Origin: a virus
DNA: 26,209 nucleotides
Strand: one strand, 5' to 3'
Virus record (IMG/VR): IMGVR_UViG_3300022929_000167
Location: 1-26,209 of that record
The translations under genes and the position numbers were made by a program. Of this stretch, positions 7,684 through 17,165 are shown in pieces (position 1 is the first letter of the stretch; each line of letters begins with the position of its first letter). Below the pieces are notes generated by a model that had not been told where the DNA came from, did no database searches, and worked only from the letters and a program-made list of their open reading frames with translations.

Positions 7684-10600
7684 TATACGTCCTCTTTTAC
7701 GAAAAGTCCAACAAAAAATGTTTGTGCAGCACGATAATAATACCTTGATGCAATTTTTATATTAAATGGACGTTTACCATTTGCCCACTCAATGCATTCT
7801 TTAAATTCTTTATACACAGTTTCGGCTGTTCCATTTTCAATGTGTTTACGGCCTAAGTACCTGTAACCCTTACGCATAGTCTCACCCCACCATTTATCGT
7901 GAAGTGTTTTCTTACACCATTCTACTGCATTAGCTTTATCTCTTACTTGAAATGCTCCACTTGCTACAGCATGTGTGGCAATTACGCAACCACTGTTATT
8001 AGATGCGCCTCCACCGCCACCACCGCCATCATCACTACCAGAGGAAGCAGCAGGTGTAGAACTACCCTCATTAGAACGAGCACTGTCACGTTCAGCTACA
8101 AGATCATTTAGTTCTGATGTCCACACATCACCCGATGCTTCTAGCGCAGCGTTAATATCAGCTTGAATTTGTGTTTCACTACGGCCTGATGAAGCAATGT
8201 TAGTGTCTCTACTGCTAGTTGAGGTAGTTGTAGTACTGCCACTATCATCGTCACGACCACCCGTTGATGTAGTGGGAGTAGGGTCTGTAACTTGTACTGG
8301 TGTAAATGGATTACCGTCATCTGTTGCACGTCCTTCGTTAATAGCAGTTTGTACACTACCACCAAACTCACGTGCTTGATCCATATCAGTTTGAGAAAGT
8401 CCAAGCGATCTACCAAGTGTTTCATCAAATCCACTTGCAGCAAACTCATCTTGTTTGTTGCGTAGTCTGTTTACACTTGCGTAGTGGTCTGCAACTGCGC
8501 TATTGCCACTATCAACAGCATAGTCAAACGCATCTTGTTCCGCTTCACTTAGTGTGTTGGTTGTGTATCCACCAGATAATGCAGATGCAGTTGGATCGTA
8601 TTTACCTTTCTGCTCTACCTCTTGTGCTTGCGGCTGTGCAGTTGCTGCAGCTTCTTCTGCAGTTGCAGTTGAATACATCTGACCATTAAATTCAAACTGT
8701 GATGTACCTGATGAAATGCCCAAACGTGCCTCTTCTGCACGTGCAGCAGCAAAGGCATCGTCAAACGACATTGCTGCGCCTGTAGTAGTTGCAGGTGTGC
8801 CTGTGTCTGGTACTACATCAGCAAGTTCCAGTGGTTGTGTATCGGCAAATGTAGTTGCGGTAGGCCCAGCCGCACCACCAAATGCTTCTGCCATATATGC
8901 ATCTTCATTTGCTTCAGCAATTTCTTTTACAGTAGAACTATCAAACTGAGGTAATGTAATAGTAGTTGCTTCCGCTGCACCCTGTTGACCTTCAGCAAAG
9001 GGTGAAGGGGTAGTTGTGTCTAACGCACCTTGCTGTCCTGCAGCAAAAGGTGAAACAGATGTTCCTAATGCTTCTGTTGTTTGATCTGTAGTTGTACCTG
9101 TAACTGTACCTGTACCATCTGCACTGACCCCCTCAAATGGGCTAGGCAACATTCTTTTAGCATAGTATTCTGGGTATGCAGGATCATCTTCTTTTGGAAG
9201 TGTATCAGTTGTTGTTGTTGCTGGTAGCTCAGTTGTTGTAACCGCAGGTTGTGCTGGAATTGGTGATATAACACTCGTTACTGCACCTGCTGCAGCTTCT
9301 GGCCCTTCCAGTGCTTCTACATCAGGTTGTTCTGTTACAGTTACTTCGGGAACAATTGCCGTAGGAATTGCAGCTTCTGCTAAATTTCTATCTACGCCAG
9401 CAGAAACTAAACTACTAATTTGATTTTCTCGTGCTTGTTCTTGTGTCTGTGTGCTAGGAGTAGTTAATTGTTGACCATCAACGGTAAGTGCATCTGCAGT
9501 AAAGTCACGTGTAATAGGAGCACGTGTACTATCAGAAGTGTCTAGCATACCTATTGCTGTACCGTCTTCTCTACGCTCACGTGAAGCAGCACGAGATTCT
9601 TCAGTAAGTCCATACTCACCTACTCTATCCATTGTTCCTTGAGGCTCATCAATAAAACGATTTTGTACCTCTAGTCTAGGTGTATCTGTTGGTAATATCT
9701 CTGCTACTTGCTCACGACCAAAATCAACAATATCAAGATAATTACTTACAGGTGTGGTTTCTAAATTTGCTAGTGCCTGTTCTGCTTGTTGTACTTCTTG
9801 TAAACCTGCGTTTGGATCAGCAATAGTTCTTTCGGCATTTTGCCGTACTGCCAATGCTTCAGATGGATCAATACCAGATGTATAACCCAAGAAATCTTTT
9901 TGTCCTTGTGTCAAAGCATCAAGCTGTTCTTTTACTACAGTAGCTGGTTGGTACGCAATGTTAACAAGATCAACACGTGTTTGTTCTGGTGTTCTACCAC
10001 CAATACCAGTTTGTACCGCATTCATAATACTTGGATCAACAAAGTTGCCTAACTCTTGACCAATGTGTTTAGCCAATATGTTTTGTGCAGCTTTCTTAAC
10101 TTCAGGATCACTTGACTCTAAATCAGTTATGGCTTGTAAATACTGATCTTTACTAATACCATCTACAATACCTTCGTTTACTGCTGCTGTACCTGCTTCT
10201 GTGATTTGTCCATTAGCACTATACTTACCAACTACAAGACCACTGCTACCAACTAAGTTTGCATTCTGGCCTTTCTTTTTTTGTTCTTCTGTAGAACCAA
10301 AAATGTTACCCAGTGTATCTACAATCTTACCAATGATGCCACCAAACAAACCTTTACCACGTGCTTCATAGGCTTCAATCATTTTTTCGTATTGTGCTCT
10401 TTGTGCAGAACCTTTTGGTAAGTTAGCCAAACGAGTACGTGCCATTGCAAGAACTTTATTGTCTTCCATACGCATTAGTCCAGCCATACCTACAGCAGCA
10501 AATGGACTAATCAAAGATGCTACACCCATTGCTAAGTTACGACCAAAGCCATTACGTGCATTTGCTTCTTTTAAAAAGTCTTCATCTGACAAAGTATCCC

Positions 10601-11333
10601 ACTGGATAGACGTATCTTTTTTAGTTGCACGATATGCTGTTAAGTTAGTGTCATCGTCATCATCATCACGTGCAGATGGTGTAATTGCTTCTGCACCTGT
10701 GTCTGGTAATTCTGTTTCACCAATTTCACTACCTTCACCTGTGTATAGTGTATAACCTTCTGGAATAGGATAAAGAGGTACACCACCAATAAACGGAACC
10801 ATAAGGCTCTGTCCTTCAGCGTTACGATACTCTTTAAACTCCATTTTGGCTTCTGCCATAACTTCATCAAAGGTTACTTTTCTACGTGCTTTAGTTGGTG
10901 TAGCTTGCTGCTGACCCTCAAGAGAAATAGTTTCGCCTTCTTGTCCACTTACAAAACCACCGTCCTGCATGTTTAGTTCACGCTGCTTACCATTCTTTTC
11001 GTCAATCTCTACAAGAAGAAGATCAGCCATACCAAATGGCATGTCATCTGGTAGTGTAGCCTCATCAGAATTACCCATCAATCCCATTGCTTCCATTTTC
11101 TTCATGCCCATCAAGGCTTCGTCACGCATACCTAAGAATGTTTTAAGACCATGATAGCGTGTAGTAGCTTCATCTGCTACCCACTCACCTGCACTCATGT
11201 TAACGTCAATGTCATCACGAACACCTTTTTTTGTACCACCGACAGGAACCCTGTTGCCCGATACTTCATCTATTTCTCCACCTTCATCATTGAGGCCACC
11301 TTGTTTGTACATTAAGTTGGGTCTATTCATCAT
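7683..11333 (-). CDS. Large internal virion / ejection-type protein with Cys-start C-terminal domain
   Basis: A 1216-residue protein and the largest in the window. The N-terminus (MYKQGGLNDEGGEIDEVSGN..., then VRDDIDVNMSAGEWVADEATTRYHG) has the 'DDIxxxxSxGExVxxxxxxRxxG' pattern I associate with large marine phage virion proteins. The middle holds a short hydrophobic, Gly-rich part (NLAMGVASLISPFAAVGMAGLM). Then comes a long Thr/Ala/Gln-rich low-complexity region with PFAxGQQGA repeats, then a Gly-rich hinge. The last 101 residues, from Cys1116 (CVIATHAVASGAF), form a compact domain that resembles the CFI-box C-terminal domain and ends in aromatic residues (YYYRAAQTFFVGLF). It follows the LPD-like gene with an ATGA overlap. 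I infer a DNA-ejection or internal head protein. No lytic motif was recognised. Confidence 0.6.
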   Translation of the reverse strand: MMNRPNLMYKQGGLNDEGGEIDEVSGNRVPVGGTKKGVRDDIDVNMSAGEWVADEATTRYHGLKTFLGMRDEALMGMKKMEAMGLMGNSDEATLPDDMPFGMADLLLVEIDEKNGKQRELNMQDGGFVSGQEGETISLEGQQQATPTKARRKVTFDEVMAEAKMEFKEYRNAEGQSLMVPFIGGVPLYPIPEGYTLYTGEGSEIGETELPDTGAEAITPSARDDDDDDTNLTAYRATKKDTSIQWDTLSDEDFLKEANARNGFGRNLAMGVASLISPFAAVGMAGLMRMEDNKVLAMARTRLANLPKGSAQRAQYEKMIEAYEARGKGLFGGIIGKIVDTLGNIFGSTEEQKKKGQNANLVGSSGLVVGKYSANGQITEAGTAAVNEGIVDGISKDQYLQAITDLESSDPEVKKAAQNILAKHIGQELGNFVDPSIMNAVQTGIGGRTPEQTRVDLVNIAYQPATVVKEQLDALTQGQKDFLGYTSGIDPSEALAVRQNAERTIADPNAGLQEVQQAEQALANLETTPVSNYLDIVDFGREQVAEILPTDTPRLEVQNRFIDEPQGTMDRVGEYGLTEESRAASRERREDGTAIGMLDTSDSTRAPITRDFTADALTVDGQQLTTPSTQTQEQARENQISSLVSAGVDRNLAEAAIPTAIVPEVTVTEQPDVEALEGPEAAAGAVTSVISPIPAQPAVTTTELPATTTTDTLPKEDDPAYPEYYAKRMLPSPFEGVSADGTGTVTGTTTDQTTEALGTSVSPFAAGQQGALDTTTPSPFAEGQQGAAEATTITLPQFDSSTVKEIAEANEDAYMAEAFGGAAGPTATTFADTQPLELADVVPDTGTPATTTGAAMSFDDAFAAARAEEARLGISSGTSQFEFNGQMYSTATAEEAAATAQPQAQEVEQKGKYDPTASALSGGYTTNTLSEAEQDAFDYAVDSGNSAVADHYASVNRLRNKQDEFAASGFDETLGRSLGLSQTDMDQAREFGGSVQTAINEGRATDDGNPFTPVQVTDPTPTTSTGGRDDDSGSTTTTSTSSRDTNIASSGRSETQIQADINAALEASGDVWTSELNDLVAERDSARSNEGSSTPAASSGSDDGGGGGGGASNNSGCVIATHAVASGAFQVRDKANAVEWCKKTLHDKWWGETMRKGYRYLGRKHIENGTAETVYKEFKECIEWANGKRPFNIKIASRYYYRAAQTFFVGLFVKEDV

Positions 11334-13012
11334 GCTGCTAATCCACCTCTGTTAAATCTTAAAGCATCGTTCTTAGGATCAAATTCAAAATCCGTAATGT
11401 CTATTTCAGTGAGAGTCTTCATCTCTTGTTTGTTTTGCAGTACATCTTTATACGGCATAGTTTTCTTGCCTACTTTAATTTGGCCTTTTGTTTCTTTTAT
11501 CAAAGTACCTAGTACCTTCGTCAAAGCATCACCATAAATAGGCTTAAACACTTTTTCAAAATAGTCTTGGGCTACTTCGTTTGCTGCATCTTCATAATTA
11601 GAATTGTACAGTTTAAAATATTTTTCTGCAGTCTTTTGGTCTTTTATATTGTGGGCAATGTCACCAAATGTAGAAACTCTTTGTGCTGCAATTTCTTTGT
11701 AGCTAGGTACAAGAATTTTATTAATGCCGTTTTCTTTTGCATATACAATGTTAGCTAGTATGCCCTTACGAACTACATCTGTTTTTGTTTTTACAGGAAC
11801 AGGTTTTCTAGGATCAGCATCTGGCGTGTATCCTTTATACCCTTTATTAATATCTATGTTGTTTTTTAATCGCTGATTAAAGTCTTCCATAATTCCAGGA
11901 ACAACATCGTCTACGGCTGAGTCAAAGAAATCAACTAATCCACCCATCATTTCTATTTCGTCAGGATCAACGTTTGTTTCATCTAATTCTAATATATATT
12001 TAAAAGCTCTTTTTATTAATTCATTATTATCTTTACCACTTACAATAATTCCAGCATCTTTTAACTTTAGTCGTGTTTCTTCACGTATATTACGTTTAGT
12101 ATTTTCTAACACACTTTGTACACGTGTATTAGATTCTAACTTTTCTAGTTTATCAAACGCATTGAGTACAACAGCAAGACCTTTTTCATTGCCTACAACT
12201 AAACCAAATTCTTCTGTTTGAAGTTCAATATCCGTTTTATGCCATTCTATTGCTGGTACTTGTATTTTTTCATGCTCATTAACAGATAAAGGTCTTAGTT
12301 CTTCTACAGAACCCGTAAAGGGTGTATACGTTTTATTCATTATTGTTCGCATTTGCATGTCTGAAAGTTCAGCAATTCTATAGAGGTCACTTTGTATTTC
12401 TTCTACAAGCACTGCTCTGTAGTCAGGTTCGTCAAAAGGACTAATTACAGATAGACGTGTGTGTACTAATGTCTCAGGACTAAAGTGTGTTACCTCTTCG
12501 CCTAATGGAATACTACCTCTATCAGCGTTTACGGTAATTTCTTCATAGATTTCTTCGTTTGCAAAAATAGGTTGACGTTGTTGATCTTCCCAGCTTAAAT
12601 CGTCATAATCTTCTTCACGTACTTTTTTACGTATCGTATATTCTGTATTTACACCTTTTAATTCGTCAAGTACTTCTTCACGTGTGTACTTTCGTTGTGG
12701 CTCAAATCCTAGTTCATAAAATTGTTTTTCTGCTTCTGTAACATTGGGAGCACGTTTACGTAAAAACGCTTCTATGTTTTCACCCTTAGTTCCCTCTAGG
12801 CCAATGTCCATTTGTTCTGCAGTAGAAACAAGCGGAGAATACATTTTTCCTACGGTTTTACTATCTACAGAATCTAGGTTTTCTTCGTCTATCTTTTTGG
12901 CAAGTTCTTCTGCCCTTCGTTTTATCAAAGGGTTCATTTCTCGTTTAGGAACGGAACGTGCAGCCTGTGCTGCCTCTGGTGCTTTCTGTAGAAGTTTAGT
13001 AAGTAAGCCCAT
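11330..13012 (-). CDS. Polyvalent-protein (LPD)-like virion protein
   Basis: A 560-residue protein. It contains 'VTHFSPETLVHTRLSVIS' followed by 'RAVLVEEIQSDLYR', and later 'GILANIVYAKENGINKILVPSYKEIAAQR' with 'YFEKVFKPIYGDALTKVL'. This order (HF...H.R, LxxEEIQSDxxQ, then a Y..ENG....P...E...R block and a Y..K..K..A module) is what I recall from domains in phage and plasmid polyvalent proteins that enter the cell with the DNA. It ends FNRGGLAA, a motif echoed in other genes here. The gene lies between portal and the 1216-residue protein, the usual place for ejection proteins. Enzymatic activity is unknown. Confidence 0.5.
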   Translation of the reverse strand: MGLLTKLLQKAPEAAQAARSVPKREMNPLIKRRAEELAKKIDEENLDSVDSKTVGKMYSPLVSTAEQMDIGLEGTKGENIEAFLRKRAPNVTEAEKQFYELGFEPQRKYTREEVLDELKGVNTEYTIRKKVREEDYDDLSWEDQQRQPIFANEEIYEEITVNADRGSIPLGEEVTHFSPETLVHTRLSVISPFDEPDYRAVLVEEIQSDLYRIAELSDMQMRTIMNKTYTPFTGSVEELRPLSVNEHEKIQVPAIEWHKTDIELQTEEFGLVVGNEKGLAVVLNAFDKLEKLESNTRVQSVLENTKRNIREETRLKLKDAGIIVSGKDNNELIKRAFKYILELDETNVDPDEIEMMGGLVDFFDSAVDDVVPGIMEDFNQRLKNNIDINKGYKGYTPDADPRKPVPVKTKTDVVRKGILANIVYAKENGINKILVPSYKEIAAQRVSTFGDIAHNIKDQKTAEKYFKLYNSNYEDAANEVAQDYFEKVFKPIYGDALTKVLGTLIKETKGQIKVGKKTMPYKDVLQNKQEMKTLTEIDITDFEFDPKNDALRFNRGGLAA

Positions 13013-13013
13013 G

Positions 13014-13238
13014 TTAATCCTGCTTTAGTACCTCATCACGTAAAAGTTTTAATCTTCGTAATGTATATATAGCACCTTGTGCTCTGTGCATTGCAAGCGC
13101 ATTATCTGTTTGTTCCATAACACGATGCTGTTGGTCTATTAAAAAATCTATATAATTACTGAACTGGCCCCACTGACGCTGGTTGCTCACCAGCCCCTTG
13201 AGCTTGCTCAGGTGCTCCTTGTCCTTGCTCATTTCCAC
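13014..13238 (-). CDS. Small helical protein overlapping the portal gene
   Basis: A 74-residue helical protein (LSKLKGLVSNQRQWGQFSNYIDFLIDQQHRVMEQ..., AQGAIYTLRRLKLLRDEVLKQD). It overlaps the 3' end of the portal gene by 83 nt in another frame. A later start at Met40 (MEQTDN) would avoid the overlap, but the segment lost belongs to what looks like one continuous helical-hairpin domain. Similar 'W..Y...L....................G....L..L..L.' proteins of this length follow portals in other podoviruses. The function is unknown; a portal-assembly accessory role is a guess. Confidence 0.6.
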   Translation of the reverse strand: MEMSKDKEHLSKLKGLVSNQRQWGQFSNYIDFLIDQQHRVMEQTDNALAMHRAQGAIYTLRRLKLLRDEVLKQD

Positions 13239-15297
13239 TAAATCCTTGTTCGTTAGGTTGCGGAGCCATACCAGTTCCTATGTTACCACCACCTGCTCCT
13301 GTTGGGTCTGCTGCGTCTGCACCAGCAGGTGCTCCTTCAGGTTGGGTTGGCTGTTGAAACTGTTTCATTAGCTCTGCTTGTATTGCCGCTTCGTTCATAT
13401 TGTTAGTAACTTTATCTGGGTCTAGTTCTAACGACTTAGCAATCTCCCTAATAATATACTGGAATCTTGCGAAAGGTGCAAGGGTTGGGGTACTTGCAAT
13501 CTGCATAAACTGCATTAGTCTTTGGCTACGTACCTCGTTAGCCATCAGTGATTCTGTTCCACGTGCTTTTACTTCTAAGTCGCCACGGATGTTAGGATCA
13601 AAATCAAATTGCATATTAAAACGATATAACCGTTCACCAAGTGGGCGTAACAGATAATCGTCTACGTTTTTAATAACATTCTTAATCGCACCACTAGCAG
13701 CACCCATAAGCATACTAATACCACTAGCTGTACGTCCTACGCCTGTAACACCTGTCTGTCCGTGTGCAAAGGATGGAAAGCCTGTTGACTCATCTGCAAG
13801 CACACGAGCCTTGTCAAATAGCTGCATGTTTTCGCCAGAAACGTTAGGAAACTTAGTGCCAAAGATAGCCTGTCCTGGTGCTCCACCTTGGCGTCTAAAT
13901 ACTTTCCCTGGGTATACTGTTAAGTCTTGACCTGGAACTAAGTTAGTTTCATCAACCTCAATTAACAAGTTACCTGACATAACTGCATTATCTACAGCCA
14001 TACGCATAAAGCCATTCATAAGTGTTTGTGTATCATCCATGTTTTCGGCAATACCTACACCAAAAAAGGAGTATGGGTTTAGCTCATAGGGAGATGCTAC
14101 ATAAGGAATAGTAGCAGGTTTAAATGGGTTAAGAACCATACGGATAAGTTTACCGTTACAAATCCAAACGTTTGCCTGTAGCTCATCCATAGCCATTAGC
14201 TCTTCTGGAATATCTACGCCTTGCTCTTCAAGTGTTTCGGTATCTACCATACCCCAATACTCAAGAACCTCAAAACGTTCTACACCATGCTCTGGTGCGT
14301 AGTCAGATAAATCATCTTCCCAATATTCTTTGTTATAGTTTTCGCCTAATCTAATTGCTTCATCAATTACAGTAGAACGAAAGTAAGGACGTTTCTTTAG
14401 CCCACGTATTTGAGAGCGTGACAACTTGTGTCGCTCAATCACATACTGTGCTTCGTCCATGTTGTTTGCATCTGGGTCAGGATAAAAGTTCCACACAGAT
14501 ACATGATTAACTTTTGGAACTGTTTTAAATATAGGATCATATTCACCCTCATCGTTCCAGTTAGGGTATTCTTTATCTACCGCAAATGGGCCTTTCATAA
14601 TACCTGTACCAAACAAAGCCATTTCAAATGCAGTGCTACGTAAATGTTTAGATGCATTTGACTCTTCTAGTTGGTCATGTATTTTTTTCTGCATGTTTTT
14701 AGCCGCAACCATTGCAGGACTAAATGTAACAGAGGTAGGCGTTTTACCAACACCTGCTTTTAAATTGTCGATACCCTCAAACTTATCTGCCATTGGACCA
14801 AGGCTTTCAGCAAGAGTTCTAGCTGTAGCACCTGCAGGTATCTCACGTCCATCCCCTGCAAAACCATACGGGTTAACCGCTTCATCCATAGCGTTAGTAC
14901 GTAGTTGCTCTGGTTCTTGTGGATCAAAGTTAACATCTGCAACTACACCGTCTGGTAGTTCTGTTGGATCAATAGTCAGGGGAAATTTATTGTTTGCAAA
15001 TAACACGTCTACAATCTGACCATATGCTGCAAGTGTTTTTGTTTTAGTTACTTTAATAAATACACGAGACTTTTCTGCTTCCGTAAACTGAACCTCTGGT
15101 CCATATATACCACGGTAGTTACGGTAGGAGCGTAACCAACGTTCTTCGTCTTGTCGCCTGTAATCTTCTGCACGATGAAAACGTTCCATAATAAATGGAA
15201 TGATATTTTCTGTTTGCGAATCTTCCGCTACATCTTCATCAATATCATCTAAGACAATTGAATCATCTTCAATAAATGTGTCGTTTTCTTCTGCCAT
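13156..15297 (-). CDS. Portal protein (P22 gp1 size class)
   Basis: A 713-residue protein following the large terminase gene, matching the size of P22-type portals (about 725 residues). It has an acidic N-terminus (DDSIVLDDIDEDVAED), then 'RHRAEDYRRQDEERWLRSYRNYRG'-type helices and 'VFIKVTKTKTLAAYGQIVDVLFANNKFPLTI'. The core carries 'VSVWNFYPDPDANNMDEAQYVIERHKLSRSQIRGL' and 'NGFMRMAVDNAVMSGNLLIEVDETNLVPGQDLTVYPGKVFR'. These are standard portal features, as is 'RTASGISMLMGAASGAIKNVIKNVDDYLLRPLGERLYRFNMQFD'. The last 60 residues are a Gln/Gly/Pro-rich tail, part of which shares DNA with the next gene. The portal forms the ring for DNA packaging and exit. Confidence 0.9.
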   Translation of the reverse strand: MAEENDTFIEDDSIVLDDIDEDVAEDSQTENIIPFIMERFHRAEDYRRQDEERWLRSYRNYRGIYGPEVQFTEAEKSRVFIKVTKTKTLAAYGQIVDVLFANNKFPLTIDPTELPDGVVADVNFDPQEPEQLRTNAMDEAVNPYGFAGDGREIPAGATARTLAESLGPMADKFEGIDNLKAGVGKTPTSVTFSPAMVAAKNMQKKIHDQLEESNASKHLRSTAFEMALFGTGIMKGPFAVDKEYPNWNDEGEYDPIFKTVPKVNHVSVWNFYPDPDANNMDEAQYVIERHKLSRSQIRGLKKRPYFRSTVIDEAIRLGENYNKEYWEDDLSDYAPEHGVERFEVLEYWGMVDTETLEEQGVDIPEELMAMDELQANVWICNGKLIRMVLNPFKPATIPYVASPYELNPYSFFGVGIAENMDDTQTLMNGFMRMAVDNAVMSGNLLIEVDETNLVPGQDLTVYPGKVFRRQGGAPGQAIFGTKFPNVSGENMQLFDKARVLADESTGFPSFAHGQTGVTGVGRTASGISMLMGAASGAIKNVIKNVDDYLLRPLGERLYRFNMQFDFDPNIRGDLEVKARGTESLMANEVRSQRLMQFMQIASTPTLAPFARFQYIIREIAKSLELDPDKVTNNMNEAAIQAELMKQFQQPTQPEGAPAGADAADPTGAGGGNIGTGMAPQPNEQGFSGNEQGQGAPEQAQGAGEQPASVGPVQ

Positions 15298-15307
15298 TTA
15301 ATTTTCC

Positions 15308-16885
15308 TTAATATCCAAAGGTGCTATCTGCAACTCTCATACCCGTTGATGGTGTACCATGTGGATCATAATCAAATACACTAAACCTTGGTCTTGACAT
15401 TATACCGTATCTTAAAGCATCATACAAGTGGTCTTCTGAAGTTGTATCAATGTCTTCGGGATTCTTTTTATCTATTGGTAGCGCAGGTAGTTGTGCAATA
15501 GTGTTAGTACAGTTGTTAAAGAATACTATTCTTGGTTCTTCTGTAAACTCATCTACCTGCAAACGTCTATGTATTTCGTTCTTACCTGCAACTCGTGAAC
15601 CTCGTGATCTGTCAGATGGACGCCAACGACATCCTTTCTGAATCATCTGTTCTGCCAAGCTAGGACCAGTATCGCCACGCTTATGCCACAAAGAACTATC
15701 AAGCACACCATATCGGATGTTTCCATCTTCTGCCTCTAACCCCATAACCATATCTGCTAAATCTGTAGCTAGAACTTTACTGACGTATAATTCTCTATAT
15801 ACGACAAGTTGCTCATTAGGCGATACGGCAAACCACAACACACCACTGTAAGAACCGTAACCATAATCGCAAGCTCTAAATTTAACCCAGTTATTAGGGA
15901 TGTTAAATGGCTCAACAACGTGTATATTCCTATCAAATTCTGTGAAGGCTGCACCTTCTTTAATATCCCAATCGCCTTCTAGCAATTGCCTACGCTGTTG
16001 TTCTGGTAACGACAGAAGCATTGCTTCATAGTCACCTTGTTCAGCTAGGTAAGGATTGTCGGAAAGACGGGCAGGTATAAACCTACGTTTGAATAAAGAC
16101 TTACCAGCTTTGGCATGTCCAGCAGGATAACGTAGTACCTCACTTGTTTCAATATCTGTAGCTTCAAATGCTTTACCGTGTGGGGCTGGATCAATAAACA
16201 TTTTCTTAACCCAGTGATGACCTCTACCTCCTGGGTTGGTAGTAGCCCTCATATACACTGGAAGATCGGGTGCAGTGGACCGTAAGCGAGAGCGCATGTA
16301 ATTCCACGCAAATGGTGTGGGCCATTGTGTCAACTCGTCAAAGCCTATCCAGCTAAACGCTAGACCCTGATAACGCAAAACATCGTCTTCTTTATCAAGA
16401 TACGACATCCACAATCTTGCGCCAGATGGCGCAGTCCACTGCATCTTCCGTTCTGACCACTTAATGCCTTTCCAAATCTTAGGGTACATTTCCTGTGATT
16501 TAAATATAAGTTCCCTAAGTTCTTCGGTGGTATGCCGTAGGAGTAATCCTGAAAAGGCTGGGTGGCCCATGTATCTGAGAGGGTCGGCAAGCATTGCATA
16601 ACTCTTACCCCCACCTGCAGAGCCGCCATATAGCACCTCACGCTCACCTGCGGCTAGGAAGTCAGTTTGTGGTCCTGTATTCGGCTTGAAGATAATATTA
16701 TGCGTTTCTTCAATAGGCAGTTCTTCAACTACAGGATTTGGTTTAGGCTGCGCTGGTTTCTTCTTCGCTGTTTGCTTTTGCACCGAGCCGTTTGGCTTCA
16801 AGCTCTTCCGCTTTGGCGATTGCCTTTTTCGCATAGTCTGCCCATCTGCGAAGGCTTCCAGCTTTGTTTTTTCTTGTTCGCTCAT
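15308..16885 (-). CDS. Terminase large subunit (TerL)
   Basis: A 525-residue packaging motor and headful or cohesive-end nuclease. Walker A is GGSAGGGKS (residues 87-95) and Walker B is FSWIGFDE (177-184). The coupling motif is in RATTNPGG (about 213-220). The nuclease domain shows FRACDYGYGSYSGV, YGVLDSSLW and a final acidic patch DHLYDALRYG, the expected RuvC-like metal ligands. Residues 1-60 are Lys/Pro/Gln-rich and not part of the ATPase fold. They are encoded where the upstream 140-residue gene also reads (143-nt overlap). The ribosome site at ATG 16885 is poor. Met18 is the only later ATG before the core, so substantial overlap is unavoidable with an ATG start. Confidence 0.93.
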   Translation of the reverse strand: MSEQEKTKLEAFADGQTMRKRQSPKRKSLKPNGSVQKQTAKKKPAQPKPNPVVEELPIEETHNIIFKPNTGPQTDFLAAGEREVLYGGSAGGGKSYAMLADPLRYMGHPAFSGLLLRHTTEELRELIFKSQEMYPKIWKGIKWSERKMQWTAPSGARLWMSYLDKEDDVLRYQGLAFSWIGFDELTQWPTPFAWNYMRSRLRSTAPDLPVYMRATTNPGGRGHHWVKKMFIDPAPHGKAFEATDIETSEVLRYPAGHAKAGKSLFKRRFIPARLSDNPYLAEQGDYEAMLLSLPEQQRRQLLEGDWDIKEGAAFTEFDRNIHVVEPFNIPNNWVKFRACDYGYGSYSGVLWFAVSPNEQLVVYRELYVSKVLATDLADMVMGLEAEDGNIRYGVLDSSLWHKRGDTGPSLAEQMIQKGCRWRPSDRSRGSRVAGKNEIHRRLQVDEFTEEPRIVFFNNCTNTIAQLPALPIDKKNPEDIDTTSEDHLYDALRYGIMSRPRFSVFDYDPHGTPSTGMRVADSTFGY

Positions 16886-17165
16886 TATCTAACCGCTTCT
16901 TCAAACCTACGTGAGATATATCTCTGCCTGTATTTCGTGTTAGCCAGTTGGCTACTTCACGATATGAGTATTGTTTTAGATATTGCTTTGCTTTCTCTAG
17001 CATATCTAACTGGTGCTCATTGGGCAACAGTACGTCTGGATCATCGGGGTCTATGTCATATCCAAATGGAATTGTTCTGGATATACGTGGAATGGGTATC
17101 CACTCGTTGTCTTCTTTTATGTCAGTTGGTTGGGGTAACTTCCATTTCTTTAATGGTTTAGTCAT
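16743..17165 (-). CDS. Helix-turn-helix-like packaging-region protein
   Basis: A 140-residue protein between the small and large terminase genes. It overlaps the former by 8 nt and the latter by 143 nt. Residues about 50-95 (EHQLDMLEKAKQYLKQYSYREVANWLTRNTGRDISHVGLKKRLDNERTRKN) look like a resolvase-type helix-turn-helix: 'SYREVANWL' as first helix, 'ISHVGLKKRL' as recognition helix. The C-terminus is a charged helix (Lys/Ala/Glu-rich). A DNA-binding role in packaging or pac/cos recognition is the natural reading from its place, perhaps as a second small-terminase component. This is an inference; I recall similar genes in the same place in marine phages. Confidence 0.6.
   Translation of the reverse strand: MTKPLKKWKLPQPTDIKEDNEWIPIPRISRTIPFGYDIDPDDPDVLLPNEHQLDMLEKAKQYLKQYSYREVANWLTRNTGRDISHVGLKKRLDNERTRKNKAGSLRRWADYAKKAIAKAEELEAKRLGAKANSEEETSAA

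Noticed and set aside
16667-17161. 164-residue plus-strand reading opposite terminase genes
   Set aside because: Antisense to TerL start and the HTH gene; no ribosome site and Leu/Trp/Cys-rich shadow composition.
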